Part shown: piece after piece, positions 56,285-64,000 of the stretch | Numbering within the stretch: the stretch's first letter is position 1 | How the letters are laid out: each line of letters begins with the position of its first letter | Source of the DNA: JACKII01 sp965202745 | Lineage (GTDB): Bacteria; Pseudomonadota; Alphaproteobacteria; Bin95 | Assembly: GCA_965202745.1 (NCBI GenBank) | Contig: CBDBCB010000009.1 | Location: 1-64,000, forward strand | Reading direction: 5' to 3' | Length of the DNA: 64,000 bases | The notes under the pieces: model-generated | What the model was told of the DNA's origin: nothing | Databases searched by the model: none | The model's input: only the letters and a program-made list of their open reading frames with translations | Program-made: the position numbers and the translations under genes

Positions 56285-56809
56285 CTACTCCTGCGCATAC
56301 CGCCAAGGCTTGGCCGGCTGCTCGGCGTCTTCGTCCAGGGTCCACATGGGTAGGGCGATGTCGTCGGAGAGTTTCTTCAGCACCATCTTCATACGGCTGC
56401 CGATGCCGATCTGTTTGACCATCTCCGGCGGGGCCATCTCGCCATCCGCCGTCACGAGGTTGCCCGCAACGCGCAGGCCCTCCATCTCACTCGGCGCGCC
56501 CTTTTGGGTGTCGAGTTCGACCAGCATCATCATGTAGGGCGCAATGGCCTTGAATGCGGGCTGAATGGCGTGGTGGACCTCGTTGTAGGAATAGACCGTG
56601 CCCTTGCCCTCGACGGGTACCCACTCGGACTCAGCGTCGCCGGTCCAGGGGCAGCGCGTGGTCGGCGGATAGCGGAGCAGGCCGTTGTTGGGGTTCTTTT
56701 GGAGGCGGAACTCACCTTTTGCGCAATAGGCGAAGTAGTCTTTGTTCTCGTGGTCCAGGTCGTCGATGGTGAGCGTCATGCCCAGGTGTTCAGCGGTGAT
56801 CTGTGACAT
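56285..56809 (-). CDS. DUF35-type OB-fold protein (Zn-ribbon class), thiolase partner
   Basis: A 174-aa protein with the rubredoxin-like/OB-fold arrangement of DUF35: EFRLQKNPNNGLLRYPPTTR, CPWTGDAESEWVPVEGKGTV, YSYNEVHHAIQPAF, then PYMMMLVELD. The zinc-ribbon Cys pairs are mostly missing (only one CPW is seen). These proteins partner with SCP2-type thiolases, and the thiolase gene lies just 12 bp upstream on the same strand. In relatives the complex acts in steroid or acyl-CoA side-chain breakdown. Confidence 0.85.
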   Translation of the reverse strand: MSQITAEHLGMTLTIDDLDHENKDYFAYCAKGEFRLQKNPNNGLLRYPPTTRCPWTGDAESEWVPVEGKGTVYSYNEVHHAIQPAFKAIAPYMMMLVELDTQKGAPSEMEGLRVAGNLVTADGEMAPPEMVKQIGIGSRMKMVLKKLSDDIALPMWTLDEDAEQPAKPWRYAQE

Positions 56810-56821
56810 TCTTCTTCTCCC

Positions 56822-58090
56822 TTACCCTTTGACCATGATCATGGCGGAGCCGGTGCCCGGCATTGCCCAGCCGAGGTTCGCAGTGACATTCACGTCTTTC
56901 ACCGCCCGGCAGGTGCCGCTGTCGGAATAGTCGTGGGTGTGCTGGCGTTTGCCGTCGGGACCGATGGGACAGATGTCGTCAATCTCTCCCCGCAACTGGC
57001 GGACGTTCTCGATCACCATGTTGATGCCGTGAGTGTAGCCCTCGCATAGGTGGCCGCCCGCGGTGTTGTTGGGCCGCTTGCCGCCTAGGCGGATGGTACC
57101 GTTGGAGACGTAGTCGCCGCCTTCGCCCTTTTTGCAGAAGCCATAGTCTTCTAGCTGAAGCATGGAGGTGAAGGTGAAGGCGTCATAGGCGCCGGTCACG
57201 TCCACATCCTCCGGCCCGAGCCCGGCGTTCGGGAACAGAATGTCCTTGGCGTAGTGGCCTGCCACGGTGCTGATCGGGCCATGCTGGTAGTGCATGTCGA
57301 TGCGCGGCTTGCAGCAGCGGCCGACAATGGACTGGATCAGAGCCTGGGGCCGGTCGGCGTGATCGCGGGCGCGCTCGGCGCGGGTGATGATGATGCAGTT
57401 AGCGTTGTCTGTCTCGACACAGCAATCGAGCAGGTGCAGTGGCTTCACGATGAACCGGCTGGAAAGCACTTCATCCACGGTGACCGGGGTCTTGTAATAG
57501 GCCTTCGGGTTGCGCGCTGCGTGCTGGGAGTGCGTGACCTTGACCATGGCCACTTGCTCCGGCGTGGTGCCGTAATCGTACATGTGGCGCATGAAGGTGG
57601 GGGCGAACATCTGGCCTGCCGCCTGCCAGCCATAGGCGCGGGAGTGCAGCTCGTCGCCCTTCACCGGAACGGCAGAGCGGGCACCGGTGCCGCCGATGCG
57701 CACCTGGCTGAAGCCGTTCATGGAGCGGAAGATGGCAACCGTCTTGCACATGCCGGCTTCGATCACGCCCATGGCCATGCCGATCAGCGCCTCGGTCGAG
57801 GAGCCGCCGCCGAAGCAGTCCATGTAAAAGTTCAGGCGGATGCTCAGGTCGCCCGCGATGAAGGGCGAGAAGGTGCTGTCACCACTGGAATAGCTCAGCA
57901 TGCCATCGACATCGTCGGCATTCATGCCGGCGTCGGCCATGGCTTCGGAGATAGCCTCTGTCGCCATGGAGCGGGTGGTGCGGTTGGAGCCGCGGAGATA
58001 GGCGGTCTCGCCAATTCCGGCGATGGCATATTTGCCCGCCAGATGCTTGCCGCTCGACGTATCAACGTCGCTTACGGTGGAGAGTGTCAT
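56822..58090 (-). CDS. SCP2/thiolase-family protein
   Basis: A 422-aa thiolase-fold protein: YAIAGIGETAYLRGSNRTTR, AISEAMADAGMNADDVDGML, NFYMDCFGGGSSTEALIGMA, VAMVKVTHSQHAARNPKAYY and CEGYTHGINMVIENVRQLRG. The nucleophile region reads DCFGGGSS; the usual thiolase Cys-x-x-Gly pattern is altered as in non-classical SCP-x-like enzymes. It probably works with the OB-fold protein 12 bp downstream on carbon-carbon cleavage or CoA transfer of acyl-CoA. Substrate not identifiable. Confidence 0.88.
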   Translation of the reverse strand: MTLSTVSDVDTSSGKHLAGKYAIAGIGETAYLRGSNRTTRSMATEAISEAMADAGMNADDVDGMLSYSSGDSTFSPFIAGDLSIRLNFYMDCFGGGSSTEALIGMAMGVIEAGMCKTVAIFRSMNGFSQVRIGGTGARSAVPVKGDELHSRAYGWQAAGQMFAPTFMRHMYDYGTTPEQVAMVKVTHSQHAARNPKAYYKTPVTVDEVLSSRFIVKPLHLLDCCVETDNANCIIITRAERARDHADRPQALIQSIVGRCCKPRIDMHYQHGPISTVAGHYAKDILFPNAGLGPEDVDVTGAYDAFTFTSMLQLEDYGFCKKGEGGDYVSNGTIRLGGKRPNNTAGGHLCEGYTHGINMVIENVRQLRGEIDDICPIGPDGKRQHTHDYSDSGTCRAVKDVNVTANLGWAMPGTGSAMIMVKG

Positions 58091-58170
58091 GGGGCGTCCT
58101 CATACGGTCGTTATCGTTAATGACCATTACCGCACGGGGACGCGGAGTGAGCAAGAGGAGAAGGGGCTGA

Positions 58171-58797
58171 CTAACGCGTAACCGGCACGACTGCCTCGTT
58201 GCGGCGCAGGAACCAGAGCGTCCATGGCGGATCGTAGAACAGGGCGGATGGTTCGCCAGCGGCTCGCCATGCCGTGCCTTCCAATTGGGAAAGCAGGGTC
58301 GCCTGCTCCCCGATCAGGTGCTGTTCGCCGGTGGAGCCGGTATAGGTGCGGACGGCGGCGACGGTCTCCGGCAATTCCAGGATTTTCACCCTAGGATCGA
58401 GTGGTTGCGGCGCGTTCTGCCGCGTGTGTCCGCCAGGGAAAAAGAACCGCATGCTCATCGTGCCGCTGGCTTTGCTGGCCTCTACCGGCACGGTCATGGC
58501 GATCTTTTCGCCCGCGAGGGTTTCCACAGGCACCGTCATGGAGATGGATTCGGCAGCTTGGTTATTGCCTGAGACGTAGTCAAATAGCAGCCTGAAAGCA
58601 GCGTTGCGCCCGGCGTCTGGTTCCTGGTTGTCTACCGTTGCCTCCGCAACGAGGCGGGGTGCGTATTGCCGGACTTCGGTATCGGGGCCGATATTCTCCA
58701 AGACGGTGTAGTCCGGGGCTTCATAGGACGAGCGGTCGCCGAAGACCGAGCAACCGGCGAGCCACAAGGCGGATAACAAAATCATGAATGCGCGCAC
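58171..58797 (-). CDS. SOUL-family heme-binding lipoprotein
   Basis: A 208-aa protein with a lipoprotein signal: MRAFMILLSALWLAGCSVFG (Cys ~16). The mature part has YTVLENIGPDTEVRQYAPRL, FRLLFDYVSGNNQAAESISM, TVPVETLAGEKIAMTVPVEA and the C-terminal PPWTLWFLRRNEAVV, the SOUL/HBP fold. Bacterial members are membrane-anchored and of unclear function; heme binding is presumed. It appears intact and separate from the thiolase gene (80-bp gap). Confidence 0.9.
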   Translation of the reverse strand: MRAFMILLSALWLAGCSVFGDRSSYEAPDYTVLENIGPDTEVRQYAPRLVAEATVDNQEPDAGRNAAFRLLFDYVSGNNQAAESISMTVPVETLAGEKIAMTVPVEASKASGTMSMRFFFPGGHTRQNAPQPLDPRVKILELPETVAAVRTYTGSTGEQHLIGEQATLLSQLEGTAWRAAGEPSALFYDPPWTLWFLRRNEAVVPVTR

Positions 58798-58868
58798 CGA
58801 TATTCAACTCCAAATGGATATCTGTACTTGATACGCGTAACAATGGCTTCCGGTTTGGTCGCGGTTTA

Positions 58869-59555
58869 TCAGGATAGCGCTCTGGCCATGATATAACCGC
58901 CCAGCAGCAGCAGAGTGCCAAAGAAAGCCTTGCGGAACAATGCCTCGGAGAGAACTTGACGGATCCGTTGGCCGAGCATCATGCCAAGCAAGGCTGGCAA
59001 CACGCCTGCCAACGAAATCAGACCTAACTCGCCGCTCAGCAGGCCATTGCCGCCAAGCGTCAGAGCCAATGTAACTGTGGACATCGTAAACGTGATACCC
59101 ATTGCCTGTACCAGCTGGTCGCGCGGCAGGCCGATGGCTTGTAGAAACATGACACCCGGCACGACGAAGGAGCCGGTAAGGCCGGTAAACAGCCCGTTGA
59201 CAGCGCCGAAGAACGGGCCTGCCCACTGCTCTCCGCCGGGCGCGATCGATGGTCGGATACCGGCAAGGCCCAGGCCGGCATAAGTAACAAGCAACAGGCC
59301 GAGGAGGGCGGATAGCAAGGTCAGGTCTATTGCCGTGAATGCCATGCCACCTGCAAATACCAACGCTGTCGCGGGCACCAGAAAAGGCCAGAGCCGCTTT
59401 AGCAAATAGCCCAGATTGCCGCCAACGCAGCCCTGCCAGACATTGGTCACGAATGACGGCACCAGCATCAGCGCCATTGCGCCCGGCAGGTCCGTGATAA
59501 GGATCAACAGCCCCAGGCAGATTGTCGGCAGACCCAATCCAATGACACCCTTCAC
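58869..59555 (-). CDS. TauE/SafE-family membrane transporter (start uncertain)
   Basis: A polytopic protein of at least 228 aa with the TauE/SafE fold: KGVIGLGLPTICLGLLILIT, VTNVWQGCVGGNLGYLLKRL, NGLFTGLTGSFVVPGVMFLQ and ALLGMMLGQRIRQVLSEALF. It probably exports sulfite or organosulfur acids. The GTG at 59555 is inside the first helix. Family-like coding (DLSSLVAAGGIFLLAGTVKG) continues upstream in the same frame, but from 59639 to 59555 there is no ATG, GTG or TTG, only ATC (59618), ATT and CTG. The real start is non-standard or lost. It overlaps the end of the hydrolase gene upstream. Confidence 0.75.
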   Translation of the reverse strand: MKGVIGLGLPTICLGLLILITDLPGAMALMLVPSFVTNVWQGCVGGNLGYLLKRLWPFLVPATALVFAGGMAFTAIDLTLLSALLGLLLVTYAGLGLAGIRPSIAPGGEQWAGPFFGAVNGLFTGLTGSFVVPGVMFLQAIGLPRDQLVQAMGITFTMSTVTLALTLGGNGLLSGELGLISLAGVLPALLGMMLGQRIRQVLSEALFRKAFFGTLLLLGGYIMARALS

Positions 59556-59622
59556 CGTTCCCGCCAGCAGGAAAATCCCGCCGGCGGCAACGAGTGAGGA
59601 AAGATCGAATTCGGTGATCCCG

Positions 59623-60312
59623 TCAGCCCTCGACGATCAGGCGGGCGAGTTCGTCAGGCGTGGTTAGCATGGGGTAGTGGCCGGTGTCGATCTCATGCCA
59701 GCGCGCACCGAGCTTCTGGGCGCAGCGCTCCTGGTGCGGGCGGCCGGGGTTCTGCGCCTGGGGACAGTAAATGACGACAGCGTCCCATTTCTGCTCCCAG
59801 AAGCTGACGAGTCGCACCGGCTCATAAAAGCAGGCGCGGGGGTGCAGGCGCATACGGTCGGCAGCGTAACTGGCCATGGCGGGGTCCATGTCCTTGAAGC
59901 TGCGGTTGATCAGGTCATCCCGCGTCGGGCCGACGCTGACATCGGTCTCGATGGGCGCTGACGGCTTGACGATATCGCGGACCTTCTCGCCGTTGAACAG
60001 CGCCAGAGCGTCTGCAAAGACCACTTTGGCGACCCGATCGCGCGCCATTTCCGCAACCCTCGCCATGACCATGCCGCCGCAGGAAGTGCCTGCCAGAACG
60101 ACGTCGTTCAGGTCTTCCAGCTTCATCATGTCGACAATCTCGTCGGCATGGGTCTCTGTGTTGATTCCCAGGCGCGCGCTGCTCGAGCGCTCGGCGCAGC
60201 CGTCGAGGCAGGGAACATAGACCGTGTGGCCCTGGCTATGGAGCTTGTCTGCGACTTGCTTCCAGATCCAGGGGCCCTGATAGGCACCATGGATGAGTAC
60301 GAAATTGGTCAT
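59623..60312 (-). CDS. Alpha/beta-fold hydrolase
   Basis: A 229-aa serine hydrolase: FVLIHGAYQGPWIWKQVADK (oxyanion start), nucleophile elbow VVLAGTSCGGMVMARVAEMA with Ser in G-T-S-C-G, and a C-terminal His in DTGHYPMLTTPDELA. It resembles the esterase/salicylate-esterase-like group. It is upstream of the TauE gene on the same strand and downstream of the VOC gene. Substrate unknown. Confidence 0.88.
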   Translation of the reverse strand: MTNFVLIHGAYQGPWIWKQVADKLHSQGHTVYVPCLDGCAERSSSARLGINTETHADEIVDMMKLEDLNDVVLAGTSCGGMVMARVAEMARDRVAKVVFADALALFNGEKVRDIVKPSAPIETDVSVGPTRDDLINRSFKDMDPAMASYAADRMRLHPRACFYEPVRLVSFWEQKWDAVVIYCPQAQNPGRPHQERCAQKLGARWHEIDTGHYPMLTTPDELARLIVEG

Positions 60313-60345
60313 GGCTAGGCGTTTCCTTGTGGTTATTTTTCAGTC

Positions 60346-61224
60346 TTACGGCTGGAACGGCGTTGCGTAGGACACGGCTTCGTAGCCAGGCACGTAGTTG
60401 CGGTTGTTCATGCGCGGGTCGCGGTTGACCAGCGGGCGGGCATACATCGGGTGGCGCATGGAGCGGACCTCGTGCTCGATGCGGATCAGCGCTTCGCCAC
60501 TGTCGGGGTCGAACACATCGAGGAAGCGGTACTGGTGCTGGTCGCTTTCCTCCGATACCATCTTCCGCTCCAGAAGTTTTTTGTAAGGGCTGGAGAAGTC
60601 CGCTAGATAGACTGCGATGTGGTGGCCGTCATAGTCGGGAATTGCGTCTGCGGTCTCGCGATAGATCAGGGTCTGGCCATCGCCGACTGAGACATTGGCG
60701 CAGGCCGTGTCGACGTCCTTGCTGGTCCAGGCAGAGCAACTCATGATCTGCTGGTAAAAGCGCACGATGCCGTCGGCCGTGCCTTGCGGCGTGTTGATCT
60801 CCACATAGGGCAAGCCTAGCTGCATGGTGCCGAAGCGTTCGTCTGGCTCATGCACGCGGATTTTATTGCCCCAGGGGCAGGTGACGGCCACGTGGTCGTT
60901 CTGCTCGGAGAAGGCAAACTGTGTGCCTTTCAGCGTGTCCTTGATGCTTTCCAGCCGCTCCAGCAGCGCGGCCCGGTCGGGCATCACTACACCGGTGACG
61001 CCGTTCAGTACCTGCGCGTCCGGGTGGGTTGGCAGGTGGAACTGCTGGCGGCCAAAGTTGATCCACATGTTGCCGGTACCGGCCATCTGATAGGGATCGC
61101 GCGTGCCGCCGAGCCCCATCAGATAGAACGTAATGCCCAACTGCTGGTCGGCGACGCGGGTATTCACGTGCTCCAGGTTCACAATGTTGCTGATGTCTTC
61201 GACAGTGCGGTCAAACGTTGCCAT
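60346..61224 (-). CDS. VOC-family (glyoxalase-fold) protein, two-domain
   Basis: A 292-aa protein with an N-terminal half (NLEHVNTRVADQQLGITFYL, MWINFGRQQFHLPTHPDAQV, VHEPDERFGTMQLG) and a second half (GLPYVEINTPQGTADGIVRF, YDGHHIAVYLADFSSPYKKL). This suggests tandem betaalphabeta modules of the vicinal-oxygen-chelate fold. His/Glu ligands are plausible in both halves. It lies in the minus-strand group with the hydrolase and the acyl-CoA-dehydrogenase-like gene. Substrate unknown. Confidence 0.8.
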   Translation of the reverse strand: MATFDRTVEDISNIVNLEHVNTRVADQQLGITFYLMGLGGTRDPYQMAGTGNMWINFGRQQFHLPTHPDAQVLNGVTGVVMPDRAALLERLESIKDTLKGTQFAFSEQNDHVAVTCPWGNKIRVHEPDERFGTMQLGLPYVEINTPQGTADGIVRFYQQIMSCSAWTSKDVDTACANVSVGDGQTLIYRETADAIPDYDGHHIAVYLADFSSPYKKLLERKMVSEESDQHQYRFLDVFDPDSGEALIRIEHEVRSMRHPMYARPLVNRDPRMNNRNYVPGYEAVSYATPFQP

Positions 61225-61286
61225 GGCAGGGGTTCCCTAAGAGTTACTCGGTCCTGTTTTCGCCGGATCCCGGCTGTATTCCAGGG

Positions 61287-62480
61287 TTATAGAAAAATGT
61301 TGGCGTCAGGTTTGAGGCCCAGCAGATGCCGCCCGACAGTTGCATAGTGATCGATACGGCCCTGCACCTGTTGTGATGCCGTCAGCGCATCACGCAGCCG
61401 CCGCTCAAACGGGTTGGTCGGGAAGATCGCTGTCGCGCCGGCGGCCCGGTAGACGTCGGTAGTCAGTGCAGCACCCTCGTTGATGACGTGAGTGGAGCAA
61501 AGGCGGATGGCGATGTGGCTGTCGCTAGATATCCGGCCATCTTTGGCCGTTTGGGTATAGGCCTGCTCAGCCGTTTCCAGCAGGTAAGCCCGTGCGGAGC
61601 GCAGACGGCCCTCCAATTGCGCTAACTGAGTCTGAAAAACGACACTGTCCTTGAGTGCAGTCGCCATTCCGCGTGGTTGCTTGTTCTTCGCCAGATCGCG
61701 CAGCTCGTCCAGGATCGCTCTGGCGATACCCAGTTGCAGTCCGGCAAAACCTATGGCGTAGACGAGCGAGGACGGCACCTGAAAAATCGGGGAGGCGTCA
61801 TTCAGAACCGTACGGTCTTCCCTGTCGACCGTTTCGTCCTCCGGCACGAACAGGTTATCTACCTCAAAGGTATCGCTGCCGGTGCCGCGCAGACCGATAA
61901 CATCCCAAACGTCGTGCACGATTGCCTTTTCCCGGATGAACAGGGCGGTGCGGTCGGCTTTCCGGCCATTGGCATGCAGCCGCGGGGTCTCGCCGTCGGC
62001 TTCAAACACATAGCTGTGGCCACCCAGGATAGTCGCATGACGGGAACCGCTGGCGAACTGCCATTTGCCGGTGACCCGGTAACCGCCGTCGCACGCGACC
62101 GCCTTGCCCTGGATGCCTGCCCCCCACGCCAGTACGGAATCTGGGGAGCCGAAAAATCGTTTGGCGGCATCCGGCGACATAAAGGCGGAGGCCATGGCGC
62201 ACCCCAAACCCTGGCTCAGGCACCAGGCTGTGCTCGCGTCCGATGATGCGATGGTCTCTATCAACTGCGCATGGGTGTGCAGGTCGATGTTGTCACCACC
62301 GAGAAAAGCTGGCATGGTCGCTCTGAACAAGCGGGCTTGATGCATGGCGGAAACCACATCATCTGTCAGGCCACTGTTTGCCTCAATTCTAGGGGCTGCA
62401 TCCTGCAGCAAGCCGGTGACGCTTTGCGCGCGTTCCAGTACGCTCCCGGCAGTTTTGGGTAGGTCAACAACGCTATTCAT
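61287..62480 (-). CDS. Acyl-CoA dehydrogenase-fold protein (flavin monooxygenase-like)
   Basis: About 397 aa. It has the ACAD fold (ASDASTAWCLSQGLGCAMAS, GYRVTGKWQFASGSRHATIL, FIREKAIVHDVWDVIGLRGT, GSDTFEVDNLFVPE) but the WCL...SG and FASG pattern is that of the FMNH2-dependent monooxygenase-like subgroup (DszC/HsaA type), not of true dehydrogenases. The C-terminus reads RAAGATAIFPTNPFERRLRD. The ATG at 62480 is chosen (MNSVVDLPKTAG, GAGG upstream); the open frame extends 157 codons earlier without family similarity. It is divergent from the gene at 62643. Substrate unknown. Confidence 0.85.
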   Translation of the reverse strand: MNSVVDLPKTAGSVLERAQSVTGLLQDAAPRIEANSGLTDDVVSAMHQARLFRATMPAFLGGDNIDLHTHAQLIETIASSDASTAWCLSQGLGCAMASAFMSPDAAKRFFGSPDSVLAWGAGIQGKAVACDGGYRVTGKWQFASGSRHATILGGHSYVFEADGETPRLHANGRKADRTALFIREKAIVHDVWDVIGLRGTGSDTFEVDNLFVPEDETVDREDRTVLNDASPIFQVPSSLVYAIGFAGLQLGIARAILDELRDLAKNKQPRGMATALKDSVVFQTQLAQLEGRLRSARAYLLETAEQAYTQTAKDGRISSDSHIAIRLCSTHVINEGAALTTDVYRAAGATAIFPTNPFERRLRDALTASQQVQGRIDHYATVGRHLLGLKPDANIFL

Positions 62481-62642
62481 CGTGTCCGCCTCTGCGGTCA
62501 ATCCGGATATATAGTTCATTGGCATTATCGGCGCGCCTTGCCCTGCCCTCAAGACGATAGTTGCAGAAGGACTGTTAGCGGTCGCTTGAATATGGTAATT
62601 TCCTTGGCCAGAAAGTGCCAAAGAACACCTGAGGAACCGCCA

Positions 62643-63719
62643 ATGCCACTTGATGCCTCCCAAATTCATGAGGTGCCGGACGATGTTCTGGCCGCCATTG
62701 AATATTGTTATGAGCAGGGCTGGACCGATGGTTTGCCGGTGGTGCCTCCGCATACGGAACGCGTCGAGGCCATGCTTCTTTATGAGGGTAGGCCGCGGGA
62801 GACAGTGCTTGCCCAGCATCCGGCGACCGGGCTGGAACTGACCGTCCACGCCGCGGCGGTGAATGCGGTGATGGCCGGATGCCTGCCGGAGTATTTCCCG
62901 GTCGTCGTTGCGGCGTTCGAAGCGATGAACGAGCCTGGTTTTAACTTTCATGGTTCAACGGCCAGCACCGGCGGCTCGGCTCCCCTGCTGATTGTGAGCG
63001 GCCAGTATGCCGACGACATCGGCATAAATGCCGACGTGAACCTGTTCGGGCCCGGCAATCGCGCGAACGCCACCATCGGCCGGGCGACGCGGTTGATCCT
63101 GCGCAATGTCTTTCAGATGATTCCCGGCATCTCCGACAAATCCACCCAGGGCAATCCCGGCAAGTACAGCTTTTGCATAGCAGAACGCGCCCGCGGTAAC
63201 CCCTGGCCCTTACTCTGCCAGGAACTGGATTATCCGGACGGCGTTTCCAGCGTTACCTGCTTTGCGGGTGGTGGCTTCTTCAATGTGGAAAACCATAGCG
63301 GCAGCACGCCAGAGCAAGTGCTGGGCTCAATCGCCGACGCCATGGCGAACTATGGCTGCATCACGCTTGGCCAAAGCGTCGTGATCCTGTCGCCGGAGCA
63401 CATGCGCATCATTGCTGGCGCTGGTTGGAGCCGGAAAGACACACAGGAGTTCCTGTTCAGCCATGCCAAGCGCTCGGTCCAAGGCATGAAAAGCGTCGGC
63501 AAGTACCGCGAGAGCGAGTACGCTAAACAACACAATGATGATTCCCACGCTCTAGTTGAAGCGGGCTTCATCCACCGCGGCCTCCAACCCGAAGACATCC
63601 TCATCACCATGGGCGGCGGCGATGCAGGGGGGCATTCATGCTTCATCCCAAGCTGGAGCCGCGCCCGATCGTCTTTGATGCAGTCGAAGCCGATCAGCGT
63701 GTGCATCGACTGCGACTAG
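62643..63719 (+). CDS. Conserved protein of unknown function (possible UGSC-associated family)
   Basis: A ~358-aa protein from the ATG at 62643 (ACCTGAGGAACC upstream). Conserved-looking stretches are YCYEQGWTDGLPVVPPHTER, HAAAVNAVMAGCLPEYFPVV, NFHGSTASTGGSAPLLIVSG, NRANATIGRATRLILRNVFQ and HMRIIAGAGWSRKDTQEFLF. I remember this type of protein near small UGSC (seleno)proteins in acyl-CoA or aromatic loci, but have no firm evidence. The C-terminus GGDAGGHSCFIPSWSR could be frame-altered: SRARSSLMQ departs from what I expect. No signal peptide. Chemistry unknown. Confidence 0.6.
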   Translation: MPLDASQIHEVPDDVLAAIEYCYEQGWTDGLPVVPPHTERVEAMLLYEGRPRETVLAQHPATGLELTVHAAAVNAVMAGCLPEYFPVVVAAFEAMNEPGFNFHGSTASTGGSAPLLIVSGQYADDIGINADVNLFGPGNRANATIGRATRLILRNVFQMIPGISDKSTQGNPGKYSFCIAERARGNPWPLLCQELDYPDGVSSVTCFAGGGFFNVENHSGSTPEQVLGSIADAMANYGCITLGQSVVILSPEHMRIIAGAGWSRKDTQEFLFSHAKRSVQGMKSVGKYRESEYAKQHNDDSHALVEAGFIHRGLQPEDILITMGGGDAGGHSCFIPSWSRARSSLMQSKPISVCIDCD

Positions 63720-63799
63720 CAAGTAGCAAAGGAGAAGGATAATGGCATCTATGGACGGACGAGGCAGGGGAGAGTCATTTAGAGCGCCAAGAGGTGTCA

Positions 63800-64000
63800 A
63801 TGCAGTTGATGCAGTACGCACCGCCCGCACCCCCTTTTGATGTTTCTGCTCCGGTCCCGGTGGCGCAGTTTGTTAGGATAAGGGCCCTTCCGCGTAAAGG
63901 TGGAGACTCCCCATGGCGGAATGTACCGAAGCGCCAATACGCCGTTGTACTCTCCGGTACGGCTGAAATAATTGTAGGCGATGGAACTAGGGCGATTGTC
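63800..64000 (+). CDS. Cupin-domain protein, 5' part only (runs off the window)
   Basis: From ATG 63800 (AGAGGTG upstream) the frame is open to the edge: APPAPPFDVSAPVPVAQFVR, then KRQYAVVLSGTAEIIVGDGT, a small cupin barrel. Similar cupin proteins usually start earlier with a HLWTDEAGESHLE-like sequence; exactly that is readable upstream in the same frame (63744-63790) but is cut off by a TAA at 63741. A one-base shift near the ATG at 63742 would rejoin it, so the gene may be damaged at its start. Confidence 0.6.
   Translation, partial: MQLMQYAPPAPPFDVSAPVPVAQFVRIRALPRKGGDSPWRNVPKRQYAVVLSGTAEIIVGDGTRAIV

Noticed and set aside
61287..62951. A 554-aa acyl-CoA dehydrogenase
   Set aside because: The first 157 codons are antisense to the gene at 62643 and show no similarity; the start at 62480 gives the normal length.

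Overview
This window reads as a chromosomal segment of a GC-rich (about 60%) alphaproteobacterium. Three things point there: the conserved tsaB-rimI-uppP group beside an FzlA-like GST and an NDUFA9-like protein, the argJ-mutT pair, and acyl-CoA, TauD and SDR genes of the kind common in marine or host-associated Rhodospirillales-like bacteria. The lineage is an inference; no rRNA is present.

Layout. 1-5.3 kb: a collapsed exopolysaccharide (EPS) locus with two broken CelD-type GNAT genes, a broken Gfo/Idh-epimerase fusion joined to the tail of a glycosyltransferase, and an internally deleted IS481. 5.3-15.5 kb: mostly intact metabolism and housekeeping (SDR, FAD oxidoreductase, kinase-like, enoyl-CoA hydratase, rimI, tsaB, uppP, GST/FzlA-like, NDUFA9-like, class III aminotransferase), with one broken exported protein. 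15.8-18.9 kb: a secreted subtilase with calcium-binding-type C-terminal modules, broken by a frameshift and a TGA. 19-20.2 kb: isovaleryl-CoA dehydrogenase. 20.3-27.9 kb: a gene graveyard with IS256, IS481 and ISAs1 elements mixed with pieces of a sigma-54 response regulator, a DUF2244 gene, a sugar epimerase, a LuxR regulator and an SLC13 permease. 28-39.6 kb: aminotransferase, tRNA-Arg(CCG), flavoproteins, LLM oxidoreductase, dienelactone hydrolase, D-2-hydroxyacid dehydrogenase, PPK2, a 3-hydroxyisobutyrate dehydrogenase-like gene and manC. 39.7-41.3 kb: an intact IS256 abutting the tail of a VPLPA-CTERM (exosortase substrate) protein. 42.7-46.3 kb: an intact ydbH-ynbE-ydbL phospholipid transport operon. 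46.3-51 kb: three TauD-type dioxygenases (one broken) and a broken AtuA/DUF4387 pair. 51.4-54.7 kb: argJ, a GNAT-Nudix fusion, a broken thioesterase and a CMD protein. 54.7-56.2 kb: an IS1595 element with a passenger ORF. 56.3-64 kb: a mostly minus-strand run of thiolase, OB-fold, SOUL, TauE, hydrolase, VOC and acyl-CoA-dehydrogenase-like genes, then a protein of unknown family and the start of a cupin gene.

The main theme is selective gene erosion. About a dozen non-IS genes carry single nonsense codons, frameshifts or deletions, and others survive only as pieces. Core genes (uppP, tsaB, rimI, argJ, ydbH, manC, ivd) are open. The EPS/exosortase functions are hit repeatedly: GNATs, epimerases, the sigma-54 regulator and the VPLPA-CTERM substrate are all broken, while manC remains. 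I saw no CRISPR array and no convincing new defence system. The most unusual non-coding signal is a helically phased GTTTAG array upstream of argJ.
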